Shown here: one piece after another, positions 33,949 to 45,589 of the stretch
Position numbering within the stretch: the stretch's first letter is position 1
Layout of the letters: every line of letters starts with the position of its first letter
Assembly (NCBI GenBank): GCA_025506515.1
Contig: CM046443.1
Span: 87,660,985-87,724,984 of the forward strand
Direction of reading: 5' to 3'
Source: Flaveria trinervia
Taxonomy: Eukaryota > Streptophyta > Magnoliopsida > Asterales > Asteraceae
Length of the DNA: 64,000 nucleotides
Program-made: the position numbers and the translations under genes
Notes under the pieces: model-generated
Told to the model about the DNA's origin: nothing
Seen by the model: the letters and a program-made list of their open reading frames with translations, nothing else
The model's database searches: none

Positions 33949-36858
33949 TCAATGTTTAGGAGGTGATTGATGTTGTGAAGATTCAGCTGGGTCTTCAGGA
34001 GGTAGTATGAATGCTGCTTTGGTGGGATCCAGAATGGCCTTGATCATGTTTACAAAATCAGTTGCTGCGGACATCCTGTCTCTACTCAGCACATGTATTT
34101 TCATTCTGCTCATGTTGTAGATGGCTTCCGTTGGTAACTTTTTCAGAGAAATCGGTTCCCATATGGAGATTGTTGAAAGACCCTCTCTATGAATCAATAA
34201 ACTCCCTCCCATATCCACTTCAAGCTTAACAATGTTTCCAAGTTGCAGTGGTGTTTTCTTCTTCTTTCTTTTGTCTCTTTTACTCTTTATTCCATCATAG
34301 GCCAGTTTCAACAACTTGATGCATTTCAAAAAGAAGTGCATGTCTTGTTCACCTAATTTGTTGTTTAATTCCCTGAAGTGCCTGGTATAAATGTAGTGGA
34401 TGTATGATTCATCAAGTAGTATAACTTCATATCCACTAAAAAGTCTAATATCAGCTCCTTCTTTTCCTCCCCACTTCCTTTCTATCACTAGCTCATAGGT
34501 TTTCTCATCATAGTACACATTTGAGATAGGAATGGAAGAATGAGTACCAGACACTACTTTCCTCTTTAAAGACTCAGTTGGCTTTACCTTCAACTTAGGG
34601 AATACAATTTCTACTGCTTCCACCTTTTTCTTCTTTTCCAGGGGATTTACCAATGTTTTATCTTTTCTTAAGCAAATTGTCTTTAATGAATTGAAGTTGT
34701 TTATCCTTTTGAACATCTTAAGTATATTCTCAAATTCATATCCCCTGATAGCTGCATGATTGATCAGTTCAAGTTGAGCTAGTTCCTTCAAATCATGAAT
34801 CTCAAGGGCATTTACTAGAGCTGAGTACTCTGTGAAGAATTGTACTAGCCCTGAGATTCTCTTCACCATGAACATGTCCCAGGTGCTATCATACTTCCAT
34901 GCTATTATCTTCTGATCTATCTTCCTCTTGGGAGTATATACCGCTCTGATTAGTTCAGTATCAACTAAGATGGTTCTGCAAACCATTCAGGATATTTGTG
35001 GAGTACCGGGGTAAGTAGTTCTTGATCTTTTATGTTCAGCAGCATGTCTTCAGCTGTCATTCTGTTTCTGGGTTTGGTCTTTGTCAATTCTTCTTCCAGT
35101 TTCTTTAGTTTATCTTTCTTTTCATTGATCAATTGAAGTGTGGCAGCCCTTAATGAATTTGTCTTCATGTTGGCAATCTTTCTTTTTGTGAATCCCTGAC
35201 TTGAAAGATATTCCTTCATTTCCTTATCAGACATGTTATAAGGATCAGGAAATAATGATTCATGGGATGAGGTTGATTTCTTTATTTGTGAAAGCTTTTG
35301 TAGAGGACCCCTTCTTGGTAGTGGAACTTCATACCTTGTGGGTTTCTTCAAGGATGAGTCTTTGAGTGTTGGAGTGCCCTTTGACATTGTCTTCTCATAG
35401 TCAGTGTCTATTGTTGGATCAAGCAACAACTTCACTTTCTCTTCCTCCTCTTTCATTTTCTCATAAGTCATTACAAACACTTCATCGGGATCATAGCCTT
35501 GATTGATCAAGAACATGGCTTTAATCATCAAGTCATCAGTTTGAGCTTTGGTTACCATGTCTTCTACTGACTGTTCTTCTTTAAGAGGACTGTCCATGAG
35601 AACATCCTTTAACACTTCATCTTCATCAGCAATTTCTCCTTCTTCTAAATCAATTGCTCTGGCCAATTGTTTCAACTGAGCTTCTGCCTACTCATGTTCT
35701 TCCAAAAATTCAGCAATTGCTGCTAAACTCCTTGGGTCATCTTTTTGTTTCTTTGACGGTTCTTCTTCAGTTATTGGTCTCTTGCCTTTAGCCTTTTCTG
35801 CCAAATACTTCCTCTTTCCTGAGTAAGTTTGAAGTTGAGGGCTAGAGGTTTCAGTTTGATCTTCTGGTTTAGGGACCTTTTCAGGTGTGCTTGGCTCTTG
35901 ATCCTTCATTTCACTTTGTTTAGGTACAGTTTCTTCTTTCCTTTCTTGTTCATATCTTTCTTTTAGTTCCTCTTTTTGTTCTTCTGTTAATGATATGGCA
36001 GAGACAATTTGCAGAGACAATTCTTTTTCAATGGCACTAGTGATTTAGGAATGAATACAATAGGCTCTGCTTCAGTTCTTTGATTATTTATGAACTCCTA
36101 AAATCATCATCAATGCTAAATTGTTCAGAAGCAAAACTATCCAAAGCACTGAAGAGTTCTTCAAATTCACCCTTTTCTGAGTCTGAATGGCCAGTGTTTC
36201 CAGAATACACTACCATGTCTAAGCTCTGGTCTTTAATCTCAGTTTCACTTTCATCATCCACTTGCTCTTCATTCTCATCATCATTCTTTTGTTCTTCTTT
36301 TCATCATCATCCTTCACATCAGTTCCTTTAATCATCATTTCAAGCTCGGATATCCTTTTGTTCTTGCTCTCGATTTCCTTTTCCAGTTTTGAGATGATAT
36401 CAACTTGTTCCTCTATGATGTTTTCTTGTTCCTCCATGGCAATAGTTTGTATTTCAAGAGTGTCTATATGACCACTCACTTCTTCTCTTGAGTGTTTCAG
36501 TGCAGCTTTTAGATTTTCAATCTCTTTGGTTTGTTCCGTTCTTTCAACTGAATGTTTTTCTTTAAGATCTTTCAATTCTCCTTCTTTCTCATCAAGTTCC
36601 AGAATTCTGTCATTTATAATTCCTGCTCTCCTATTTAGTGTTCTTTCCATCGTTTCTACTTTGAGTAACAACTCAGTTATTAATTCATCTTTTTCATCAG
36701 GCCTATTGATGTTTGATTCAGCATAGCTCTCAGAAGGAGCAGCCTCAGAAGGTTCATTCACAGCTTTGGTTTGATCATGATGATCCTTCTCATCAGAAGA
36801 TGATTTGGATGCACTTGTTAATTCTTCTGGTTCAGCAGGGTGATCAATTGATGATGGT
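33949..36858 (-). pseudogene. Accessory ORF of element B, C-terminal part
   Basis: Downstream part of the accessory ORF, beginning at the insertion of C. From 36858: an acidic/Ser-rich stretch, then at 36761-36219 a long heptad-rich coiled coil (Glu/Lys/Leu), a Lys/Glu-rich segment (36020-35688), a charged domain (35675-34965) and a C-terminal domain (34986-33949) with KIIAWKYDSTWDMFMVKRIS and YELVIERKWGG. The C-terminal domain resembles the one in C at 37615-38508 (shared IIAW-x-Y and VKR blocks). Breaks: a TAG at about 35686 in an otherwise open frame, and shifts near 36219-36020 and 34986-34965. No signal peptide is seen. Function unknown; not convincingly an envelope protein. Confidence 0.7.
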
Positions 36859-37589
36859 TGTTAGGACCTGGTATTTGAACGAAATACCTTGTGATTAGCG
36901 TGTAAACCAGATCAAATAGTGCGGAATCCTATTTGATTGGCGATCCAATCAGTGAGAACACACGAAGAATCAATCAAGAATTGAACCTAACGTTAGAAAT
37001 CGATTAGGAATCGATCTAATGTGTTCTATGAACTTGGAGAACGAATTTGGGAGGCTTCTGGATGGCTAGGGTACGTCTGGAATCGTAATTAATCGAGAGT
37101 CCTTATTTTTCAAGAATTGAGTTGTATTTATAGGTTGGTATTATTCAATCGTGCGACTGAACCATTAGTATATTTCAGTTGTGCGATTGAACCATGCGGT
37201 TGATTCATCCGCATGACTGAGTGTTCAGTCGTGCGACTGAGCTAATCTTATGTGTCAATCATACGACTAATCCAGTCACCCAGTTCAGTTGTGCGACCGA
37301 GTCATTCATATGAAGTTGTTCATGCTAATGGTCCATTCGCATGGGCCATTCGCATGAGAAATTCATTATGTTAAGTTTGAATGTATTGATTAATAAACAT
37401 TATATGTAAACATTCAGACAATAACTAACCTAATTAACCAATTTTATATCAACTTATTACTGAAATATTAATCATTACAAATCACAGTCTACTAATATCA
37501 TTTCATTCATCATATCAACTTACACCAGAATCAGACAAACAAGATCTAATACAATCATATCATGATCTAGGGACATACATGTATCAACA
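36859..37589 (-). repeat. Outer left LTR of array C
   Basis: 731 bp. Contains CAGTCGTGCGACTGA-type palindromes between about 37150 and 37350. It carries substitutions not shared with the other two LTRs, such as CGATTAGGAATCG near 37010 and GTGCGACCGAGTC near 37291. The adjoining purine tract is at 37590-37604 (complement AGGTCCAAGGGGGAG). Confidence 0.93.
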
Positions 37590-37614
37590 AACTCCCCCTT
37601 GGACCTAGATCTCT

Positions 37615-38817
37615 CTAATCTCTTGTTTTCTGCATAACCTCTTTGTATTTCTCGTACTTCTCCTCTTTTGTGACTCCCGTGTGAATCTTAAACGCGAAGC
37701 AGAGTCGTATAACTTTCTGGAACTGAAGAGCTTGTACAATAACTTGCGTATCATAGAATAGTGGCCACTTGTATAGCGTATAGACATCACTTTCCGACAA
37801 ATTTGTAAGCCACATCGGGTCGAATATCCTGATAGTATCCATTTGTCCCTCTTTACTTAAGACTATGACCGCTTCAGCTGTTCTCCAATCATAATACCAC
37901 CACTTAAAATGTGGAGTGAAATCCTGTGGCATTTCCCTGAGTGGGATTCTCGACATTGTGCGAGGAGGATTACACTTCAACACTATCTTAGGCTTGCCAG
38001 TAATGACATCAACCTCAGACCTTCTGATATACCTAGTAGGCTGTTGAGGTCTGAAGTTAACCCATCTAGTGTGGTACTCCTTCTTTAGGGCAGTCTCAAA
38101 CCAGCCTGACATCTTCCTCGAGTCAGCATACAAAAGCCTTAGTTTGGCCAGCTGGTTGAGCTCAAAACCTGGTAGGGTCTTCAGATCATGTGGGAATCTG
38201 AAGTACTCTATGCCCTGTTCTCTCTTAACTACATACGCATTTAGATCTTCAAAGTACGCCCATGCTATGATCCTTCCTGACACCCTGTTATGTTTCTTGA
38301 CTCTATAGAGTTTCATGTAGGAATCCTTCTTTGGTGTAGTACGTTGGGCTCTAACTTCTTCAAAACATGCAGCCCACTCAGCCTTTCGAACGTCAACAGC
38401 ATCATTTGAAAGTTGGGTTGTGTCTTCTGCTTTCTCTGTTTCTTGCTCCATATTGTTTAACACCTCAATAGTATTTCTGACCAGGGATTCACCCAGATTT
38501 GGGACCATATTACCCTCATTGTCTGCGTACTAAGGGTACTCCTCGGCAGTGACATCTTCGATCTCTACATCATCAACATCGTTGAACTCTTCGTCACTAG
38601 TCGAATCGCATGTCGGAGCATCTTTTACTATTTCATCTGGATTTAGCGCGAAAAGCTCGGCGAGTTGCTCATTTGTTAGATCATGAATATTTCCCCTTCT
38701 TCAGGGGTGTAATTCACTGACCTCCTGACAATCCCTTGCAGGTCAAGTATCATCATTAGCTGAGACTTAACCTGCTAAGGGGAGCAACATCAAACTCATC
38801 TCTTTGGTAAGATTGAT
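37615..38817 (-). pseudogene. Accessory ORF C-terminal part, unit 1 of array C
   Basis: 297 open codons (38508-37615) plus an upstream extension to about 38817 broken by a stop near 38530 and a shift near 38690. It contains KKDSYMKLYRVKKHNRVSG, IIAWAYFEDLNAYVVKREQG, the WVNFRPQQPTRYIRRSEVD block and FKWWYYDWRTAEAVIVLSKE. The IIAWxY...VKR block and the following region match the C-terminal domain of the accessory ORF of B. There are no known catalytic motifs that I can name. It is the last coding region before the 3' LTR, as in A and B. Confidence 0.7.
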
Positions 38818-38963
38818 CTGTTTGGTTTAAACATTCCACACATAAATCATTAGTAGTTGATCAACCAAAAAAGCATTAAAGTAATATAAACATTAAATAC
38901 ATTGTGTTCAATTACATGATTCAAATACAAAAGAAGATAAATACATAAACATCTAATCGTTAC
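38818..38963 (-). other. Candidate intron in accessory ORF, unit 1
   Basis: 146 AT-rich bases between the two accessory frames. On the - strand they start GTAACG, end ACCAAACAG and contain CTACTAATG about 40 bases before the acceptor, similar to a plant branch point. Right after the acceptor comes a plausible protein stretch (QSYQRDEFDVAPLSRLSLS). The same length is kept in unit 2. This is inference from splice-like signals only; it may simply be a gap between two frames. Confidence 0.35.
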
Positions 38964-40981
38964 TTTTATCTTGGATCATGGTTTCATCAGTTGGAGGAGC
39001 AGAGGTAGAAGCTGATTGATCTTGTCTATTCTTAGTCCTTTTCTCCTGACCTGTAGCAGTGGCCGATGCAGGTGCATCCCCTACTTCTCCTTCTCCATCA
39101 TCCTCAGTGTCACTCTCATCATCCTCATCACTATCTTCATCATCTTCATCTCTGTCTCCTTCCCTGATCTTTAATGGATCCTCTTTAGACCCTTTCAGTT
39201 TCAACAGGATCAACTTCCTTGCCTTCTCCAGCTCCTCTATTTGCTTACTTGCTGCGACACTTTGAGCTTGGAGTTGGTCCATCTTGGTGCTCTGAGCAGC
39301 CAACTGCTGGGCCTGCTCCTCAATTACTCGATCCTGCTCTGCAATTTTATGAGATTGTGTAGCAGTCAGGTCAGTAAGCTGGCGGATCTGAGTTGTCTTT
39401 TCCTCATCAGCCGCCAGCAATCGCAACACCATTCTGTTTAGCGCTGACAACTGTTCCTCTACCCCGATTGGAGGTAGAGGAGATCTATAGGTGTGTGAGG
39501 GATGGGCTGAGGGCATTGATTGGTGTGACGTGGTGGTGGAAGTGGCGGTAGTGAAGATAGGTCTGTATAGTGGTGGAGGTGATGAGGGAGTAAAGGATGT
39601 GGTGGTGGAGGGAAACGGTGCTGTGGTGGAAGGTATGGTGGGGGCTGTGATAGATGTGGTGGATGTGGTGGATGTGGTGGATGTGGTGGAAGTGGTGGAA
39701 GGTATGGTGGGGGCTGTGGTAGATGTGGTGGATGTGGTGGTGATAAAGGTCACCCTACGCTTCTTCTTTTTCTGGCCATGGGGTTTGGCCATTCTCTTCC
39801 TCCTTGTTCCAGTTGAGGAGGAAGCTCCCCCTACAATCCCGCCTGAGGACCCCGGAGCATAGGTTGGGTTAGTTTCTGTATCTCCGGAGCCTCTCGGTTG
39901 TTCACCAACAACCCTTAACCCATGTTCTGTGGGAACAACTTTCCTTCCCACAGTTCGGGTAAGTGGGTCCTCATCCGATTCAGCCTCATCCTCCTCGTCA
40001 AGAACAAAATCTTGATGAAATCCCGCTGACTCAGTTACTTCTGCAGATGTGACGGACACAGGAGGTACATAATCAGACACAATGCCTCTGAGTGGAATAG
40101 CAGCATCCCTACTGTCATCCTCATCTGAGTCATGAGTGGGTAGGGCTATCTGTTCCACATCAGAGTCACTGTCCTCGTGACGCCACTTTCTCTTTTTCGG
40201 CACAACATAGTCCTCTCTGGCAAGATGACCAAACAACCTCCTGACTGGAGGCTTCACTTGCTTTCCCCGGTATACTTTCATCCTTCCCAGGGTGGTGTCA
40301 TCCATTACCTCCAAGACTACCGAATCCTCCTGTTCTTTTGGCAGGGAAGGAAGCTTCTGATCTATTATCATTTGCATAAACCGTGGGTACATACAGAAGG
40401 CTTCCTTCCCTTTCCCCTCGATGTTCTCCACCAGATAGGTGAAGATCATCTTAGAGAAGCTAAACGGATGGTTCAGCACCAACGCAACGTATGCGTTTTG
40501 CATCTGGTCCGACAGCTCATCAAAACCACCTTTTCTTGAAGCCATGCATTTGAGCAGCACGTGTGCAAGGTATTTAAACTAGGGACAGAGGTTACTCTTG
40601 TTGAGTACCCCTGAATTGATGTCCCTAAGTATTTGGCTCTGAGAAAACATCCTCTGATAGTGAGGGGGTGTAAACGGTTGGGCAGTCAGCGTCATCCCCC
40701 AATTGAAGTACAATCCTTAGATCCTCCTCAGAAACGGTAATATCCTCGCCAAATATGGTACTTCTTATGCAGTGAGGTTCAGATGATCTATCAACTGTAG
40801 CGCCTTCCCAGAAGGCTTGTTGGATGGATTGATATGGGGTGCAAGGGGTAGAGATGGCATGCGCAATCCGTGATCTCAATAGGAATGTGATAATGCCAGA
40901 GAATTCTGCAGCATTTCTGGATGTTAAATCCAGATGGGCACATATATTATGCTTTGTGCTCATAATCCATCTACTCGCCAT
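38953..40981 (-). pseudogene. Accessory ORF N-terminal part, unit 1 of array C
   Basis: Starts at 40981 (MASRWIMSTKHNICAHLDL). The N-terminal domain includes FLLRSRIAHAISTPCTPYQS, QQAFWEGATVD and ITVSEEDLRIVLQLGDDAD. After a frameshift and a TAG (near 40580-40625) the frame 40560-38953 continues with LLKCMASRKGGFDELSDQMQ and MYPRFMQMIIDQKLPSLP. A charged region, a Thr/Ser/Pro linker of TTS repeats (about residues 265-330), a coiled coil (EEQAQQLAAQSTKMDQLQA) and a strongly acidic tail follow. The N-terminal domain aligns by eye with A (7598-8296) and B (51971 downwards). Function unknown. Confidence 0.72.
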
Positions 40982-41060
40982 CTGTTACACAAAGATAGTA
41001 AACATTAGTACCATTTACTAAGAAAGTCATGAACTTATTAAGCTTGAAGAACATCTTTCT

Positions 41061-42170
41061 GTCATGCGATTGAAATTGTGCGACTTAGTTCAAATGTGCG
41101 ATTGAACCGTGCGAAAGGGGTTTAGTCGTACGATTGATTGGTACGAATGGGATTCAGTCGTGCGATTGACCCTATACGTATCTTGGAGTGTGCAATTGGG
41201 CTCCTACGCATATACCTTCATGCGGTTACATCAGTCATGCGACTGAACTTCATACGCATGGTTCATCCATGCGTATGGGCAGTTTGAGCCCTTCAGTCGT
41301 GCGACTGAAGTTCATCATGCTGTCCATTCGCATGAAGACCAACTGTTCGATTCAAATTTTATGTTTCACCAATTTTTTTTGTTTTAAACCTCTATATCTA
41401 GTTCATTGGACTCGCCATCTTGTCACTAATGACCTATTAAACTTAATTTTAACATTTAGCTTAGTTTATGTAGGTTATTAGGCATTTTTCAATCCGATCA
41501 ATGTTTCATTCGAATAACCCAAATTTGACTCAAGATCTTCTGATTTCTATAAGGTTTAACTGCAATGTACCTATATACTTGTCAATCGAATGTCAGAAGA
41601 TCAATAGCAATGTGAAAAACTATTTCTAGAAATTTTGGCAGAGTAACGGGAAAGAAAGCGATTTGGGTGCGATTGGGAGTGATGAGTGAAATGCGATCGA
41701 CTGAGGCCCTTTAAATACTGACCCTAATTTCAATCAGCCGACTGGCCTCATTCGCTCAGTTCATTCGGGCGACTGAGGTTCAGTCGTGCGATTGGTCCAG
41801 TCGGTCGCTTTCAGTTGGCCGACTGAGTCTCAGTCGGTCGACTGACTCATTCGTGCCCTTTCATTGCTTTCTCAATTAACCGACTGAGTCTCAGTCGGTT
41901 GACTGACTCATTCGTGCCCTTTCATTGCTTTCTCAATTAACCGACTGAGTCTCAGTCGGTTGACTGACTCATTCGCACCCTGTCATTCGGTCGAAAGGAT
42001 CATTCTTAAACGCCATTCGGTGAATGACTAAATTTCATGTCCAGTCGTGCGAATGGGATCCATTCGCATGGTTGGTCCATATTCATGGTCCAATCGTGCG
42101 AATGGGATCCATTCGCATGGTTGGTCCATATTCATGGTCCAATCGTGCGAATGGGTCACACTTGGTAGAT
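41061..42170 (-). repeat. Palindrome-rich leader of unit 1, array C
   Basis: Non-coding stretch upstream of the accessory ORF with many copies of CAGTCGTGCGACTGA, CCGACTGAGTCTCAGTCGG and CGAATGGGATCCATTCG. The same words occur in the C LTRs. Confidence 0.85.
41819..42001 (-). repeat. 61-bp tandem repeat, three copies, unit 1
   Basis: Units begin at 41819, 41880 and 41941. Each starts with CCGACTGAGTCTCAGTCGG, a near-perfect palindrome with 9-base arms and a single central base. The third copy diverges at its end. Confidence 0.9.
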
Positions 42171-43480
42171 TTTTTGCCATTTTGAACATTTTAACCTTTT
42201 GAAATAGACATTATAAGTTTTGATCATCTCAGACATGATCATTTTAACCAATTGAGTCACCTCAGACGTGACTGCTTTAAACTTGAAAGTTCATGTGGTC
42301 ATCTCAGACATGACCCATTCAGTGAGTTGATCACTTATCGATTATCATGATGTGGTCAGGCAAACAAACTAGCTAAAACGACTCGCTAAATTAGAAACTT
42401 AAACTAAAGACTAAACATTAAGACTTTGTTTTGGCCTTTTGTGAGAGATAGAAACTAAGGTGGAAATCTACTGGATTTGGTTCCGGAATAGAAACCTTCA
42501 ACTTAGATTGACCACACCAGGACCAATTCCATTTTGGAATCATACAGGCACATCAAATCATTTGGGACTTGTTATCAAAATCTTTTGATGCTCAATTCTT
42601 GGTGTTCATCCAGAGTCGTTAGCAACTTTAGGAAATCATACTGGAACTCTTAGATTACCACCTTGATTTGAACTTTCAAGAATTGCAGCCACAATGATTG
42701 TCAATATGTTTGTCCACTTAAATCCATACACAGACTTTTGACACATACTGGTGATTGTTTTAAGTTTAATTATTTCAACTAACGTTGTGGATCCCACACT
42801 TATATGGTAATCAACATCCCTCAGGAGCTTTTGAGCGGTCTACGGGTATTGTTACAAGAAGAGACTATTCTTAGAGCTTTCATAGAGAACCAGTCCTCAG
42901 GTCAGTGCTATCGCACAACAAAGAGGCGGCAAACAACAATGAATTCTAGAATATCTAGGTTATGCTTATCCTCAGGTCAGTGCCATCGCACAGCAGAGAG
43001 GCACACAACCTATCTCCTTGTTAGAGCAGCTTAATTTTATTTTGCACCAAATGCACCAACAACATAGGTCATTAGCTTGATAGCATTTTTCTTTCATTTT
43101 TTCGTGCTTTGCTCTATTTATGGTCATCCGCACACATTTGTGGTGTTTACATGCTCATTACCCCTTATTGGAATATTGTTGATTGTGTTTACCAGTGATA
43201 AGATGGAAGCCCACAGTCAGTTGAACAACTTAGTTTGATCTTGAGATCACCAGTCAGGTCTAATCATCTATTGTGTTGAATCTACCGACATATCAATTGT
43301 GGTCTAGCAACCTCTAGGTCTACTCTCATTGTTTTACCTTAGAAGTTACCAGTTTTTCTATCATCTTCCCTTTCATATTGCTTAGACTACACAGACTTAT
43401 ACTTTGAATTTTTGTACCTTTTATAAATTAGGATTTTAAAGTCCCTCTTGACTTGTTCCTGTATACTATCATATTCCAAA
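42171..43480 (-). other. Non-coding leader of unit 1, array C
   Basis: Region between the primer site and the palindrome arrays, where gag would be expected in an autonomous element. I find no gag remnant. A short direct repeat (CCTCAGGTCAGTGC near 42896 and 42971) is the only structure seen. Confidence 0.6.
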
Positions 43481-43493
43481 GGCTCTGATACCA
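43481..43493 (-). promoter_or_regulatory. Primer binding site, unit 1 of array C
   Basis: The complement reads TGGTATCAGAGCC, an initiator Met tRNA site two bases from the middle LTR. Confidence 0.9.
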
Positions 43494-43495
43494 CT

Positions 43496-44218
43496 TGTAG
43501 GACCTGGTATTTGAACGAAATACCTAGTGATTAGCGTGTAAACCAGATCAAATAGTGCGGAATCCTATTTGATTGGCGATCCATCAGTGAGAACACACGA
43601 AGAATCAATCAAGAATTGAACCTAACGTTAAAATCGATTGGGAATCGATCTAATGTGTTCTATGAACTTGGAGAACGAATTGGGAGGCCTCTGGACGGCT
43701 AGGGTACGTCTGGAATCGTAATTAATCGAGAGTCCTTATTTTTCAAGAATTGAGTTGTATTTATAGGTTGGTATTATTCAATCGTGCGACTGAACCATTA
43801 GTATATTTCAGTCGTGCGATTGAACCATGCGGTTGTTCATCCGCACGACTGAGTGTTCAATCATGTGACTGAGCTAATCTTATGTGTCAATCATACGACT
43901 AATCCAGTCACCCAGTTCAGTCGTGCGACTGAGTCATTCGTATGAAATTGTTCATGCTAATGGTCCATTCGCATGGGCCATTCGCATGAGAAATTCATTA
44001 TGTTAAGTTTGAATGTATTGATTAATAAACTTATATGTAAACATTCAGACAATACTAACCTAATTAACCAATTTTATATCAACTTATTACTGAAATATTA
44101 ATCATTACAAATCACAGTCTACTAATATCATTTCATTCATCATATCACTTACACCAGAATCAGACAAACAAGATCTAATACAATCATATCATGATCTAGG
44201 GACATACATGTATCAACA
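43496..44218 (-). repeat. Middle LTR of array C
   Basis: 723 bp. The first two thirds share substitutions with the right LTR (for example CGATTGGGAATCG and TTCAATCATGTGACTG). The last part agrees with the left LTR where the right one differs (TATATGTAAACATTC; CATGATCTAGGG). It has a one-base shorter start (TGTAGGACC). Confidence 0.92.
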
Positions 44219-44243
44219 AACTCCCCCTTGGACCTAGATCTCT

Positions 44244-45443
44244 CTAATCTCTTGTTTTCTGCATAACCTCTTTGTATTTCTCGTACTTCTCCTCTTTTGT
44301 GACTCCCGTGTGAATCTTAAACGCGAAGCAGAGTCGTATAACTTTCTGGAACTGAAGAGCTTGTACAATAACTTGCGTATCATAGAATAGTGGCCACTTG
44401 TATAGCGTATAGACATCACTTTCCGACAAATTTGTAAGCCACATCGGGTCGAATATCCTGATAGTATCCATTTGTCCCTCTTTACTTAAGACTATGACCG
44501 CTTCAGCTGTTCTCCAATCATAATACCACCACTTAAAATGTGGAGTGAAATCCTGTGGCATTTCCCTGAGTGGGATTCTCGACATTGTGCGAGGAGGATT
44601 ACACTTCAACACTATCTTAGGCTTGCCAGTAATGACATCAACCTCAGACCTTCTGATATACCTAGTAGGCTGTTGAGGTCTGAAGTTAACCCATCTAGTG
44701 TGGTACTCCTTCTTTAGGGCAGTCTCAAACCAGCCTGACATCTTCCTCGAGTCAGCATACAAAAGCCTTAGTTTGGCCAGCTGGTTGAGCTCAAAACCTG
44801 GTAGGTCTTCAGATCATGTGGGAATCTGAAGTACTCTATGCCCTGTTCTCTCTTAACTACATACGCATTTAGATCTTCAAAGTACGCCCATGCTATGATC
44901 CTTCCTGACACCCTGTTATGTTTCTTGACTCTATAGAGTTTCATGTAGGAATCCTTCTTTGGTGTAGTACGTTGGGCTCTAACTTCTTCAAAACATGCAG
45001 CCCACTCAGCCTTTCGAACGTCAACACATCATTTGAAAGTTGGGTTGTGTCTTCTGCTTTCTCTGTTTCTTGCTCCATATTGTTTAACACCTCAATAGTA
45101 TTTCTGACCAGGGATTCACCCAGATTTGGGACCATATTACCCTCATTGTCTGCGTACTAGGGTACTCCTCGGCAGTGACATCTTCGATCTCTACATCATC
45201 AACATCGTTGAACTCTTCGTCACTAGTCGAATCGCATGTCGGAGCATCTTTTACTATTTCATCTGGATTTAGCGCGAAAAGCTCGGCGAGTTGCTCATTT
45301 GTTAGATCATGAAATATTCCCCTTCTTCAGGGGTGTAATTCACTGACCTCCTGACAATCCCTTGCAGGTCAAGTATCATCATTAGCTGAGACTTAACCTG
45401 CTAAAGGGAGCAACATCAAACTCATCTCTTTGGTAAGATTGAT
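44244..45443 (-). pseudogene. Accessory ORF C-terminal part, unit 2 of array C
   Basis: Second copy of 37615-38817. The C-terminal 172 codons are the same, but a one-base deletion near 44803 (GGTAGGTCTTC against GGTAGGGTCTTC) and another near 45027 break the frame that is open in unit 1. Confidence 0.7.
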
Positions 45444-45589
45444 CTGTTTGGTTTAAACATTCCACACATAAATCATTAGTAGTTGATCAACCAAAAAAGC
45501 ATTAAAGTAATATAAACACTAAATACATTGTGTTCAATTACATGATTCAAATACAAAAGAAGATAAATACATAAACATCTAATCGTTAC
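45444..45589 (-). other. Candidate intron in accessory ORF, unit 2
   Basis: 146 bases, copy of 38818-38963 with the same GTAACG start and CAAACAG end. Because the copies are recent duplicates, this conservation adds little independent support. Confidence 0.3.

Noticed and set aside
39491..39862. Valine/aspartate repeat ORF (VVDVVDVV) on the + strand, and its copy at 46166-46486
   Set aside because: Antisense of the TTS-repeat linker of the accessory protein, which has better coding context on the - strand.
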